NCBI RefSeq assembly: GCF_009362735.1 | Contig: NZ_WHNP01000008.1 | Span: 1-64,000 of the forward strand | From: Paraburkholderia franconis | GTDB taxonomy: Bacteria > Pseudomonadota > Gammaproteobacteria > Burkholderiales > Burkholderiaceae | Length of the DNA stretch: 64,000 bases | Direction of reading: 5' to 3' | Part shown: positions 54,556-63,476 of the stretch, piece by piece | Layout: every line of letters starts with the position of its first letter | Numbering within the stretch: the first letter of the stretch is position 1 | Notes under the pieces: generated by a model | The model's input: only the letters and a program-made list of their open reading frames with translations | Told to the model about the DNA's origin: nothing | The model's database searches: none | Translations under genes and position numbers: made by a program

Positions 54556-55557
54556 TTGAGCGCGCAAAAGATACTGATCGTGAGAGTGTCGTCGCTGGGC
54601 GACGTCGTTCACAACATGCCCGTCATCGCCGACATTCGCCGCCGCCATCCCGACGCGCAGATCGACTGGCTCGTCGAAGAGAGCTTCGTCAAGCTGGTGG
54701 AACTGGTGCACGGCGTGCGGCGCGCGATCCCGGTATCGCTGCGGCGCTGGCGCAAGCGCATTCTCTCCGTCGACAACTGGCGCGAGATCGGCGCCTTCCG
54801 CCGTGCGCTCGCCGCCGAGAAGTACGATCTCGTGATCGACTGCCAGGGCCTCATCAAGACCGCATGGGTCGCGAAGATGGCGCGCGGGCCGCTCGTCGGC
54901 CTGGGCAATCGCACGGACGGCGCGGGCTTCGAGTGGCCCGTGCGCTTTTTCTACGACCGGCGCGTGCCCATCGAGCCGCGCACGCATGTCGTCGAACGCA
55001 CGCGCCAACTGGTGGCAGCGGCGCTCGGCGACCCTGCGCCGCAGCCCACCGACGAGATCGACTTCGGCCTCGACACGCGCCGCGCGGCGCTCGCGCTCTC
55101 CGAAGCGCAACTGAATCTGCCCGTGCCGTATGTGGCGTTCGTCCATGCGACGTCGCGCGCCGACAAGCAGTGGCCCGATAACGCGTGGATCGAGCTCGGC
55201 CAGTCGCTGGTGCGGCGTGGCGCGTCGATCGTATTGCCGTGGGGCAGCGACGACGAGCGCGCGACGAGCGAGCGTCTCGCGAAAGAATTCGGCGCGGCCG
55301 CGATCGTACCGCCGAAACTGTCGCTGCCGGCCGTGGTCGGTCTGATCGAGGGCGCCGCGGCGACGGTCGGGGTTGATACAGGTCTCGTTCATATCGCAGC
55401 CGCGCTGAAGCGCCCGACGGTCGAGTTGTACAATTTCGCCACTTCATGGCGTACGGGCGGCTACTGGTCGCCGAACGTCGTGAATCTCGGCACGGCGGGC
55501 CAGCCGCCGACGCTGCAGCAGGTGAAATCCACGCTGGCCGGATTCGGCCTGCTCTGA
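54556..55557 (+). CDS. waaC: LPS heptosyltransferase I
   Basis: The 333-aa GT9 enzyme has ILIVRVSSLGDVVHNMPVIADIRRRHP at its start and LVIDCQGLIKTAWVAKMA. The donor side has FVHATSRADKQWPDNAWIELG, VVGLIEGAAATVGVDTGLVHIAAAL and a TVELYNFATSWRTGGYW end. It adds the first L-glycero-D-manno-heptose to Kdo in the LPS inner core at the cytoplasmic side of the inner membrane. The first in-frame start is TTG 54556; no ATG stands near. It is the first gene of the LPS-core set (waaC, kdoO, waaA). Confidence 0.92.
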   Translation: MSAQKILIVRVSSLGDVVHNMPVIADIRRRHPDAQIDWLVEESFVKLVELVHGVRRAIPVSLRRWRKRILSVDNWREIGAFRRALAAEKYDLVIDCQGLIKTAWVAKMARGPLVGLGNRTDGAGFEWPVRFFYDRRVPIEPRTHVVERTRQLVAAALGDPAPQPTDEIDFGLDTRRAALALSEAQLNLPVPYVAFVHATSRADKQWPDNAWIELGQSLVRRGASIVLPWGSDDERATSERLAKEFGAAAIVPPKLSLPAVVGLIEGAAATVGVDTGLVHIAAALKRPTVELYNFATSWRTGGYWSPNVVNLGTAGQPPTLQQVKSTLAGFGLL

Positions 55558-55763
55558 TGCGGCGCGGCGATGCATGGTGGCCGCGTGCCGTATCCGTTGG
55601 CGCGTCCGGCATCCCATGCATGCGACCGATGCGTGTGTCCCATGTCTGCGTTCCGCGCAGCAGCCGGATGCCGCAATGTGCAGCAGGAAGGGCATGGGCA
55701 CACGGCGCGGCTTCGGTGGCCAGTCGTTGCGCCCGCCCGGTTCCATCCGCTTTGAAGGCGATC

Positions 55764-56648
55764 ATGAACGAATCCCAGATCATCGAAGTAGCAAGCGCCG
55801 ACTGGCACGGCAAGAACCTGTCCGTGCCGCGCGAGACGCTGCTCGCCGGCGTCGAGCGCGGCAAGGTGCTGTATTTCCCGAACCTCGCTTTTGCGATCGA
55901 CGGTGGCGAGCGCGCGTTGCTCGATCCCGCGCTCGCCGATCCGAAGCGCAAGAACATCAGCCTCGAACCGAACGGCGGCGCGCTGCATGGCGTGCTCGGC
56001 GACGCCGTCACGCAGTCGGCCGTGCGCGCGCTGATTGCGCGTTATCAGCAGAATGCGCGAACGCTCGTCGACGGACTCTTTCCCGAGTACATCGGCAAGC
56101 TGCGCGTCGCGCCGACGAGCCTGCGCCTGCATCAGGTGGAGACGCGCCAGACGTCGTGGCGCAAGGACGACAGCCGCCTGCACGTGGATGCGTTTCCGTC
56201 GCGTCCCAACTATGGCGAGCGCATCCTGCGCGTGTTCACCAACGTCAATCCGAACGGCACACCGCGTGTGTGGCGCGTGGGCGAGCCCTTCGAGGACATG
56301 GTGAAGCGCTTCCTTCCTCGCATCAGGCCGCAGATGCCGGGCGCCGCGTGGCTGATGAATCTGGTGCACGTGACGAAGTCGCCGCGCAGCGAGTACGACC
56401 ATCTGATGCTGAACCTGCACGACCGAATGAAGGCTGATCTTGAGTACCAGAAATCGTCGCCGCAAGAGACGATGCCGTTTCCGCCCGGCAGCGTGTGGGT
56501 GTGCTTTTCGGACCAGACTTCACACGCGGTGATGTCCGGCCAGTTCATGATGGAGCAGACCTTCTTCCTGCCCGTCAAGTCGATGGCGCAGCCGGAATGC
56601 GCGCCGCTCGGCATTCTCGAACGCCTGAAGGGCAGGGCACTGGTTTGA
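55764..56648 (+). CDS. kdoO: Kdo hydroxylase (Fe(II)/2-oxoglutarate-dependent)
   Basis: The 294-aa cytoplasmic dioxygenase has the iron-binding pair in RLHVDAFPSRP (His-x-Asp near residues 139-141) and a distal His (SDQTSHAVMSGQF). The preceding region LRLHQVETRQTSWRKDDSRLHVD is characteristic of KdoO. It hydroxylates the 3-position of Kdo in lipid A-Kdo2, turning Kdo into the Ko sugar typical of Burkholderia LPS. ATG 55764 is chosen for the GAAGG upstream; longer frames are shadows. It is placed between waaC and waaA, which fits the pathway. Confidence 0.9.
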   Translation: MNESQIIEVASADWHGKNLSVPRETLLAGVERGKVLYFPNLAFAIDGGERALLDPALADPKRKNISLEPNGGALHGVLGDAVTQSAVRALIARYQQNARTLVDGLFPEYIGKLRVAPTSLRLHQVETRQTSWRKDDSRLHVDAFPSRPNYGERILRVFTNVNPNGTPRVWRVGEPFEDMVKRFLPRIRPQMPGAAWLMNLVHVTKSPRSEYDHLMLNLHDRMKADLEYQKSSPQETMPFPPGSVWVCFSDQTSHAVMSGQFMMEQTFFLPVKSMAQPECAPLGILERLKGRALV

Positions 56649-56736
56649 ACGGCGCGCCTGCTCCCGTTCATCCGATGCCGGGCGCTTCGTGCGCGGCCAT
56701 GTTGATGCGGGCTGTCATGCCGCGCGTGGAAGCACG

Positions 56737-58038
56737 ATGCTGAGGGTCGTCTACAACGCGCTGTGGTGGCTGATCGCGCCGCTGGCGGTGTTGCGGCTCT
56801 TCATCCGCTCGCGCAAGGAGCGCGGCTATCGCGAGCATATCGGCGAGCGCTTCGGCTATGCGCGCGGCCGCGTGCCCGAGGACGATACGCCGCTGATCTG
56901 GGTGCATGCCGTGTCGGTTGGCGAGACGCGCGCGGCGCAGCCGCTGATCGACGCACTCATCAAGGCGCGGCCCGACGCGCGCATCCTGCTCACGCACATG
57001 ACGCCGAGCGGCCGCGCGACGGGCGAGCAGATCTTCGGCGACCGCGTGCTGCGCTGCTATCTGCCGTACGACATGCCGCATGCCGTGCGGCGTTTTCTGA
57101 AGGCCTGGCGGCCCTCCGTCGGTCTCGTGATGGAAACGGAAGTGTGGCCGACGCTGATCGACGAATGCCGTCGCGCGGACGTGCCACTCGTGCTGACGAA
57201 TGCGCGGATGTCGGAGCGCTCGTACCGGCGCGCGGGGAAGTTTGGCAACGCGACGCGCGGCGTGTTCGGTGGCTTCGCGCGTGTGCTCGCGCAGAGTCCG
57301 TCGGATGCGACGCGGCTCTCCGCTTTGGGCGCGCGCAATGTGGCCGTGCTCGGCAATCTGAAGTTCGACATGAGCACGCCGCCCGAACTCGCGGCGCGCG
57401 GACATGCGTGGCGCGCGGCCATGGGCACGCGTCCCGTATGGGTCGCGGCGAGCACGCGCGAGGGCGAAGAGGAACTGGTGTTGCAGGCGCTCGACGCACT
57501 TGGTATCGAAGACGCGCTGTTGATACTTGTGCCGCGTCATCCGCAGCGCTTCAACGAAGTGGCGGCGCTCGTCGAGAAGAAAGGCTTGCGTTGCGTGCGC
57601 CGTTCGGAGTGGGCGCCGACGGGCGCGGTGGCAGCGGGCCAGGGCGCCGCGAAAAACTTGCCGCGTGACGTGAAGGTGCTGCTCGGCGATTCGATGGGCG
57701 AACTGGGCGCGTACTATGCCGCGTCGGATGTGGCGTTCATCGGCGGCAGCCTGTTGCCGTTGGGCGGGCAGAATCTGATCGAGGCTTGCGGCGTCGGCGT
57801 GCCCGTGCTGATCGGGCCGCATGTGTTCAATTTCACGCAGGCGACAGCCGATGCCGTGGCGGCGGGCGCATGCGTGCAGGTCGACGATCCCGCCGGACTC
57901 GCCCGCGTGCTGCGCGAACTGTTCGAAGACAAGCCGCGCCGCGCGGCGATGGGCGCGGCGGCATCGGCGTTTGCGGCCAGGCATCGCGGCGCGACGGCGC
58001 GGACGGTTAATGTGTTGACTACGTTGTTGCCGGAGTGA
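56737..58038 (+). CDS. waaA: 3-deoxy-D-manno-octulosonic acid (Kdo) transferase
   Basis: The 433-aa GT30 enzyme is anchored by an N-terminal hydrophobic segment (LWWLIAPLAVLRLF). Next come WVHAVSVGETRAAQPLIDAL with the conserved catalytic Glu in SVGE, METEVWPTL, NARMSERS and LGNLKFD. The C-terminal donor domain has GDSMGELGAYYAASDVAFIGGSLLPLGGQNLIEAC. It transfers Kdo to lipid IVA. ATG 56737 follows GGAAG by 4 bases. Confidence 0.93.
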   Translation: MLRVVYNALWWLIAPLAVLRLFIRSRKERGYREHIGERFGYARGRVPEDDTPLIWVHAVSVGETRAAQPLIDALIKARPDARILLTHMTPSGRATGEQIFGDRVLRCYLPYDMPHAVRRFLKAWRPSVGLVMETEVWPTLIDECRRADVPLVLTNARMSERSYRRAGKFGNATRGVFGGFARVLAQSPSDATRLSALGARNVAVLGNLKFDMSTPPELAARGHAWRAAMGTRPVWVAASTREGEEELVLQALDALGIEDALLILVPRHPQRFNEVAALVEKKGLRCVRRSEWAPTGAVAAGQGAAKNLPRDVKVLLGDSMGELGAYYAASDVAFIGGSLLPLGGQNLIEACGVGVPVLIGPHVFNFTQATADAVAAGACVQVDDPAGLARVLRELFEDKPRRAAMGAAASAFAARHRGATARTVNVLTTLLPE

Positions 58039-58708
58039 TGGCTATCGCAGCGGGCGGCCTCCGGCGCGGGTGGTCAACCTGGTCGATGTTCGCCGCATTG
58101 ACGCCCGCGCACCACACCGCGATATCGCCCTGGGGCAAAATCGAATCCCGCAGACGAACCGTCCGGTGCACAGTTCGGCGTGCCAATCGGCGCAATGGCA
58201 CGGGCGTATTGATGAGCCCTCTAGTGTAGACGTTGATGGCGCAGCCGTTCGCAAGAAAGACTTCGGCCTTGGTTTGTGTCTATTCCGGTGTGCCTGTTGG
58301 TCTGGCTTGTCGTGCTGAAGTTGAACCGGTTGACGATGACGCGCGCTGGTTCATGCCTTCGCGGTCACGCAACCGCGCACCCCGTTTGTCGCCGGCCACA
58401 AGCGCGTCACGCGCGTTCTGCGGGCTCTTTGTCCGATATCCTGCGTCCCTGTCGAGCGGAAAGCGCGGGACCACAACGATGACCACGACACGGAAAGGGC
58501 ATGGCTGAAAGCAAGGTGCTGCAAATCCATGTCGTCGACATGGATCCGTGGGTTCACTGATATGTCTTCTCGTACTTACAAAGCCGATGTCGGCGGTAAT
58601 GCTAGCCGCGGATGATCAACCGGTGGAGGTCCTGTGCGTGGGCGTACAAGAACCGCCGAAGCTGCCGCCCGTTGGCGTTAATTGTGTCAGGCGAGCAATG
58701 GGTCAGTT
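58039..58708. other. Intergenic, no gene recognised
   Basis: About 670 bases lie between waaA and the minus-strand nucleotidyltransferase gene. Several overlapping frames exist but none has a domain or good start. A 19-codon frame at 58501 is too short to support. Confidence 0.4.
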
Positions 58709-59746
58709 CTACGTCTCTGCGCTCAAATCAGCCAGAAAGTCCCGAGCACGCTCTGACAAATTGGGTACAAGAGTCAGGGTTTGGGTCGCCGCCGCCCTAA
58801 CTCGTGTACGTGCGGCCTTCTCCAGCTCATTGGCAGCGGCCGTCAACCAGTCTGGAAACCGCTCCGTCAGCGCATCAATCAGCGTTGCGGCTTGCCGTTG
58901 GTCCTTCTCCGCCTTAAGGGCGCGCGACGGGTCGCGAAGTGTGCTCACGACAAGCTTGTGGAGAGCAAACCTCGCGGGGTCCGGCAGCATTACCGGGACG
59001 ACATGTTCCTTCCCGAGGATGAAGCCGCGCGCCGGATTCGAGACCAGATACCCGAAGTACGGGAGCCCAGTCGCGTGTGCGCGCAACTGGGGCAGGGCTT
59101 TCGTCTCATACGCCTCGGTACCCGGCACGAGCAAGTCCACCTTTAGGGGCTGTCCTCGCGCCTTGAATGAGGTTGATGGCTTTCGTGAATCCAGTTCAGG
59201 CACCTCAAGAAAGGGAATGCCGATGTCACACAGGATCTCGAGAAAGCTGCGGTCTTCCGGGATCGCCACCGTAATAGAGCCCGTGCTCCCGATATCGATG
59301 TCCTCGGTCCTGTAGTTCGCGGGCAGACGAACGCCGAGACCGTTCAGGAGCGCGCCAAACGCGTGAGAGCCGACAAGCACCCCGCCGTGGCTGAAAATGC
59401 CGGCATTAAAGAGCGTTGCGATGGTTAGCGCTGCTGAATTGTCGGCAGCAGCGAAGCCTGCCTTACGCAAAATCTGGGCGTCAGCGGCGAGCGAGCGCGT
59501 GTCCGCGCTCTCAAGCATTTTCGCCTCAAGCGCCGCGTCGGTAGCCGGTTCGCCAGTACGGCCCAGTGAGGTTTCCCTGTGCTTTCCCGAAGCGAGATAC
59601 ACCCTCCAGTAGGTGTAGGTTTTTCCGTCGACGGTCTTTTGAGCTGCCGAACCGGGAGAATGCAACGGAATAATCGGTTGCGCACTGGCCCGTTCGGTGA
59701 CAGAGGAATACAGAGTTTGCAGTGCTTCGTTATGGAAGTTGGCCAT
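58709..59746 (-). CDS. NTP_transf_8-like (GSU2403-type) nucleotidyltransferase
   Basis: This 345-aa protein has a minimal nucleotidyltransferase core. GGVLVGSHAFGALLNGLGVRL holds the Gly-Ser pair near residue 124, NYRTEDIDIGSTGSI holds the D-x-D metal site near residue 148, and LKVDLLVPGTE holds a third acidic residue. The C-terminal half is helical (LHKLVVSTLRDPSRALKAEKDQRQA). Related folds include toxins such as AbiEii and MenT, but this subgroup's role is not established. ATG 59746 follows AAGGAG by 7 bases. Two palindromic operators overlap this ribosome-binding region and the promoter, so expression is tightly regulated. Confidence 0.75.
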   Translation of the reverse strand: MANFHNEALQTLYSSVTERASAQPIIPLHSPGSAAQKTVDGKTYTYWRVYLASGKHRETSLGRTGEPATDAALEAKMLESADTRSLAADAQILRKAGFAAADNSAALTIATLFNAGIFSHGGVLVGSHAFGALLNGLGVRLPANYRTEDIDIGSTGSITVAIPEDRSFLEILCDIGIPFLEVPELDSRKPSTSFKARGQPLKVDLLVPGTEAYETKALPQLRAHATGLPYFGYLVSNPARGFILGKEHVVPVMLPDPARFALHKLVVSTLRDPSRALKAEKDQRQAATLIDALTERFPDWLTAAANELEKAARTRVRAAATQTLTLVPNLSERARDFLADLSAET

Positions 59747-59756
59747 ATCGCTGCTC

Positions 59757-59836
59757 CTTATACCTTGCTAGTTTATCGTAGGGTATAAGGAGCGATGCGT
59801 CAAGCTTATACCCTATTATAAAATCATAAGGTATAA
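59757..59836. promoter_or_regulatory. Two CTTATACC-N17-GGTATAAG operators upstream of the nucleotidyltransferase
   Basis: Palindrome 1 runs 59757-59789 (CTTATACC, 17 bases, GGTATAAG). Palindrome 2 runs 59805-59836 (CTTATACC, 17 bases, GGTATAA). Same half-sites, same spacer length and a 48-base repeat interval indicate cooperative binding of a dimeric regulator. Palindrome 1 overlaps the ribosome-binding site of the minus-strand gene. Confidence 0.85.
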
Positions 59837-60238
59837 ATTGCTCACGCCGACGGAGAGCATCTCAGCAAGGCGGGCGGAGGCTCGGACCAAACCTCGCATT
59901 TGGCGCACTATCAATGCAACGAGCTGGCAGCTGATCAGCCGCTGGTTCAGAAAGTTCTGTTGCGGAAGCATTTACGACGTCTTGCGTCGAAGCCGGCGCC
60001 CGACGACGAGGCGCTCCGGGACACCACCGCTTAACGATGAACCGGTAAGACACCGGTTACCTTGGCGCCCGGAAGTCGGGATCGCTCAGGCGGCGAGAGG
60101 ATGGGTCACGGCGCCTGGCGTCGTGGGCGCTGTTCGTTGAGCTCGCGCCAGGCCCTGGAGATATTCAGCTGAACCAGATACATATCCTGGCCGCGCGTGG
60201 CGCAAGTTCACTGATGAAATACCTCCGCCGATAGGTGC
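59837..60238. other. Region downstream of the operators, no intact partner gene
   Basis: A frame from TTG 59838 (ISARRAEARTKPRIWRTINA) and a neighbouring frame (YQCNELAADQPLVQKVLLRK) look partly protein-like but neither is intact. This is where a divergent regulator or antitoxin would be expected, so it may be a decayed partner gene. Confidence 0.35.
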
Positions 60239-60487
60239 TCAGGTCGGGGCGTAATCCGCATCTATTACGTGCCGCCAGTCGCGGGAACGTCCGCGCTGGT
60301 ATGTCGAAACGAGTCGTTTGTCGAGCATGCCCTCGAAGCCATGTTCACGAACGCGGTCCCATACCCATGTGCCTGTCATTTCGACGCCAGTCACGCGGAT
60401 CAGCGTTCCGGTGTTGACGAAGCTGCGGCACAGATATGGCCGATCATGCTCGTAGGCGTCCGTCAGATTCCGGAGTATTGCAGCCAT
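60239..60487 (-). pseudogene. ATP-dependent DNA ligase-like fragment
   Basis: The 82-codon frame ends VREHGFEGMLDKRLVSTYQR, then GRSRDWRHV. This matches the layout of ligase motifs IV and V (EG-x-x-x-KR and S-x-x-W-x-K/V) in the nucleotidyltransferase domain of ATP-dependent/LigD-type ligases. The lysine-adenylation motif and the remaining domains are absent. It is most probably the remnant of a ligase gene. Confidence 0.4.
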
Positions 60488-60757
60488 TCCAACGGAGCCG
60501 GGCCGCCCGGAACGTATAGGCTCACTGAGTCTCAGTGGGCGCCAGGCCCCTTTGATCCGTGCGATCTGGGCGTCCGCTACACAGGTTTTGTTCGCGAATC
60601 AGCCGAACGAAACACTGCCTGGCATGCGCGGTGCGGCTCATTTGCAAGACCACTTATATGGGTTGCCGGCGCGATGCTCGATAGCCGTCAATCGATCTCC
60701 GCGCCGACTTCGTGTACACGTCCTTACGGAAGGGTATGGACTTCCCGTACCCGCGAA

Positions 60758-62203
60758 CTACTGATGTGTGATTCGGCGAATGGTGCTCGTGACCAGGTCC
60801 ACGTAGAACAGATCGCCATTCGGACCGGCCTTCAGGTCCACCGCTCCGCCCTGAAGGCCTTTGGCAAACGTCTGTGGCTGTGGCAGGGACGTATTGTTCG
60901 GCGGCGGCATCTGAATCATCCAGATGCATTTGCGCAGGTAATCGCCGAAGTACAGCGCGTTTTTATAGATGGCCGGATAGGTCGTGCTGCTGTCATCCGT
61001 GAACCCGATGGCCGATATGACACTGCCGTTCTGATCCGGGCCGCCGCCCGACGGCCTGCCGCCACACGTCTTCGCCTTGCTGTCGGCTGGAGTGACATAA
61101 CTTCCATGCGCATACGCGAAAAACGGTGCAGACGCGCTGATATTTGCACAGTAGCTTATGTTCCCCGTGTTCGCCGGGTTCTGATAATCCGGCTGTGGTG
61201 CCGCCGCGCCGGTTCCCGGATTCCATCCTTCGAAGCACGGCCAGCCAAAGTTTTCGCCGGCATTGCTCAGATGATCGATAGACTCCCACGCGTTCCAGCC
61301 TACATTGCCAATGTACAAATCGTGGTTGACAGGATTGACCGCAAACCGGAAAGGATTGCGCAACCCTTTTGCCACCACTGCTATGCCCGGAGTGGTAGCG
61401 CTCAAATTCGTGACGGCGAGAACGACTCCATCAATGTAAGGTGGCGCACTCAGTTGCTGACTGCGAAACGCACCCTGCGGGAGGTTCATGCCATCACCGC
61501 AGGCGGTATCCAACTGACCGTAGTCGACCGTATCGAAGCTGGCGCCATCGCCCGCGCCCACGTACAGCGTTGTTTTATCAGAGCCAAAAGCCAACCCGCC
61601 AATACTATGAGACGTGTAGTAAAAGCACCAGGGCTGACTGGAGGCCGTGCTGGAGGGAAGGATTTTGGTCTCGGTCACCGTCCCATTTATCGGCGACAAG
61701 CGGGAAAGCTGCCCGCCTGTAACAACGTTTCCGGTACATACCACCCCAGGGGAAGGCGTCGTATACAGCACGTAGACGTTTTGTGCGTTCAGCGGGTCGA
61801 CCGCAAGCCCGAGAAGCCCTCGGTCCGCGTCGTTGCAGATTTCACTGCCGAGATCGGCCAACTGCGTGCACGTTGACGCCGATAGATCGCATTTCCAGAC
61901 CTTGCCACCCTTTTCAGCAACGAACGCGAGCGTCATGTCTGCACTGACGCTCAGCGCGGTCGGCTGGTTGAGGCAGCCGCTGAAGAGAACCTGTTCGGTA
62001 AAGCCTTTGGGAAGCGTTGGCTGCGGTCGAGTAATAAAAGGAGGTTTGCATGATATCGTCGGACCAGGACCGGACACGATCTGCGCCTCCGATTTCCCGG
62101 GAATGGTCGCAAGCGCTACATCGAAGATCAAGGACACCAGCAATATTGCGAGGCCCAGCAGACGCTGGATTTGATCGGTCGAATTTCTTGTGAGGCGCAC
62201 CAT
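60758..62203 (-). CDS. PQQ-dependent sugar dehydrogenase family protein (exported)
   Basis: The 481-aa protein has an N-terminal hydrophobic segment (LLGLAILLVSLIFDVALA). The soluble aldose sugar dehydrogenase-like propeller shows PTALSVSADMTLAFVAEKGG, DRGLLGLAVDP, VYVLYTT and SIGGLAFG. It continues with LRNPFRFAVNP, LYIGNVGWNAWESIDHL and ENFGWPCFEG, the last being characteristic of the sGDH fold. It may oxidise sugars in the periplasm with PQQ and calcium. GGAGG lies 5 bases before the ATG. It is isolated, with intergenic DNA on both sides. Confidence 0.82.
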   Translation of the reverse strand: MVRLTRNSTDQIQRLLGLAILLVSLIFDVALATIPGKSEAQIVSGPGPTISCKPPFITRPQPTLPKGFTEQVLFSGCLNQPTALSVSADMTLAFVAEKGGKVWKCDLSASTCTQLADLGSEICNDADRGLLGLAVDPLNAQNVYVLYTTPSPGVVCTGNVVTGGQLSRLSPINGTVTETKILPSSTASSQPWCFYYTSHSIGGLAFGSDKTTLYVGAGDGASFDTVDYGQLDTACGDGMNLPQGAFRSQQLSAPPYIDGVVLAVTNLSATTPGIAVVAKGLRNPFRFAVNPVNHDLYIGNVGWNAWESIDHLSNAGENFGWPCFEGWNPGTGAAAPQPDYQNPANTGNISYCANISASAPFFAYAHGSYVTPADSKAKTCGGRPSGGGPDQNGSVISAIGFTDDSSTTYPAIYKNALYFGDYLRKCIWMIQMPPPNNTSLPQPQTFAKGLQGGAVDLKAGPNGDLFYVDLVTSTIRRITHQ

Positions 62204-62808
62204 CTCGTCCTCCCGCTTTCGACTGAACGACGAGTCGACTCATTGAAGGACCTGCGTTCGCAGGCGACCCACCACGGGTAGGAAGTGCGCTATGAGGGAA
62301 ACCAGCGATGGTCTACCGCAACCCATGATAGGTCTTACCCGTTACCTGATCAAATTTTTACAGCACCCGCACGTCAGACCTGGCGCGGCAAGACGTCGAG
62401 CCATGAAAGCGAAGGCATACATCGAAAGCGCAGAGCGCGAAGCGCGCCTGATAGATGTGCCGATGCCGGACTGAAACGCATCGACGCAGCGTTACAAGAG
62501 GTCGGGATGGATACGATGCAGCCGATACACTGCCCGATCAGAAGGCGTGAGGACGACGAATGACAAAATGGCCAGGCGTCCTGATAAGCGCTTGGCCTTC
62601 GAAGCAGTTCGGCGCTGTCCGTGCCGGCTGGCAGTTCCGATCAGCCCCCAAGCGGATTCGGAACTGCATCCGATAGTGCGCATCCCACATGCCCGAGGAC
62701 GCGGCCCGGTCTGTGAGGTAGCGCAGGCCGAATGTGCGCTATATCACGCAGATTCGTTGCTTTCCCGCACGGTTACAATTCTCTGTCTGCGCTGCGCAGA
62801 CTCGCACC
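62204..62808. other. Intergenic between the sugar dehydrogenase and ureG
   Basis: About 600 bases with no supported gene. Short frames here lack ribosome-binding sites and known domains. Confidence 0.4.
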
Positions 62809-63450
62809 TCAAACCCCCAACAACCCCTTCTTCTCAACAAACGCAATCACCTGGTCCAACCCGTCGAGCGCCTTCAGATTGCACATCACGAACGGCCGCT
62901 CGCCGCGCATCTTCTTCGCATCCGACGCCATCACATCGAGATTCGCGCCCACCATCGGCGCGAGATCCGTCTTGTTGATCACGAGCAGGTCCGACTTCGT
63001 GATGCCCGGCCCGCCCTTGCGCGGAATCTTCTCGCCACCCGCGACGTCGATCACGTAGATAGTCAGGTCCGACAGTTCCGGGCTGAACGTCGCGGCCAGA
63101 TTGTCGCCGCCCGATTCGATGAACACGATGTCCGCATCCGGAAAGCGCGTCAGCATGCGATCGACGGCTTCGAGATTGATCGACGCGTCCTCGCGGATGG
63201 CCGTGTGCGGACAGCCGCCCGTCTCCACGCCCATGATGCGCTCGGCGGGCAGCGCGCCCGCCACCGTCAGCAGACGCTGGTCCTCCTTCGTGTAGATGTC
63301 ATTCGTGATCGCGACGAGGTCGTACTTGTCGCGCATCGCCTTGCACAGCATTTCGAGCAGCGTCGTCTTGCCCGAACCGACAGGGCCGCCGACGCCCACG
63401 CGCAGCGGCGGCAGTTTCTTCGTGCGATGCATCGGATGAGGTGCGTTCAT
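62809..63450 (-). CDS. ureG: Urease accessory GTPase UreG
   Basis: The 213-aa SIMIBI-class GTPase has P-loop [15 protein letters not shown] (about residue 19), the metal site [11 protein letters not shown] with its Cys-Pro-His motif, [18 protein letters not shown] and the nucleotide motif INKTDLAP. It delivers nickel to urease together with UreF, UreD/H and UreE. It lies 26 bases after ureF on the same strand, as is usual for urease operons, and is the last urease gene in the window. Confidence 0.95.
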   Translation of the reverse strand: MNAPHPMHRTKKLPPLRVGVGGPVGSGKTTLLEMLCKAMRDKYDLVAITNDIYTKEDQRLLTVAGALPAERIMGVETGGCPHTAIREDASINLEAVDRMLTRFPDADIVFIESGGDNLAATFSPELSDLTIYVIDVAGGEKIPRKGGPGITKSDLLVINKTDLAPMVGANLDVMASDAKKMRGERPFVMCNLKALDGLDQVIAFVEKKGLLGV

Positions 63451-63476
63451 GATTCGATTGAGCGAAAAGCGAAAGG

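Noticed and set aside
53811..55181. 456-codon plus-strand frame across the phosphomannomutase and waaC genes
   Set aside because: It overlaps two well-supported genes in another frame and is Arg/Ala-rich, as expected for a shadow in high-GC DNA.
56668..57984. Long minus-strand frame opposite waaA
   Set aside because: Arg/His-rich low-complexity shadow with no domain; waaA on the plus strand is certain.
60269..61876. 535-codon plus-strand frame opposite the sugar dehydrogenase
   Set aside because: Shadow of the well-supported minus-strand gene; no recognisable motif.
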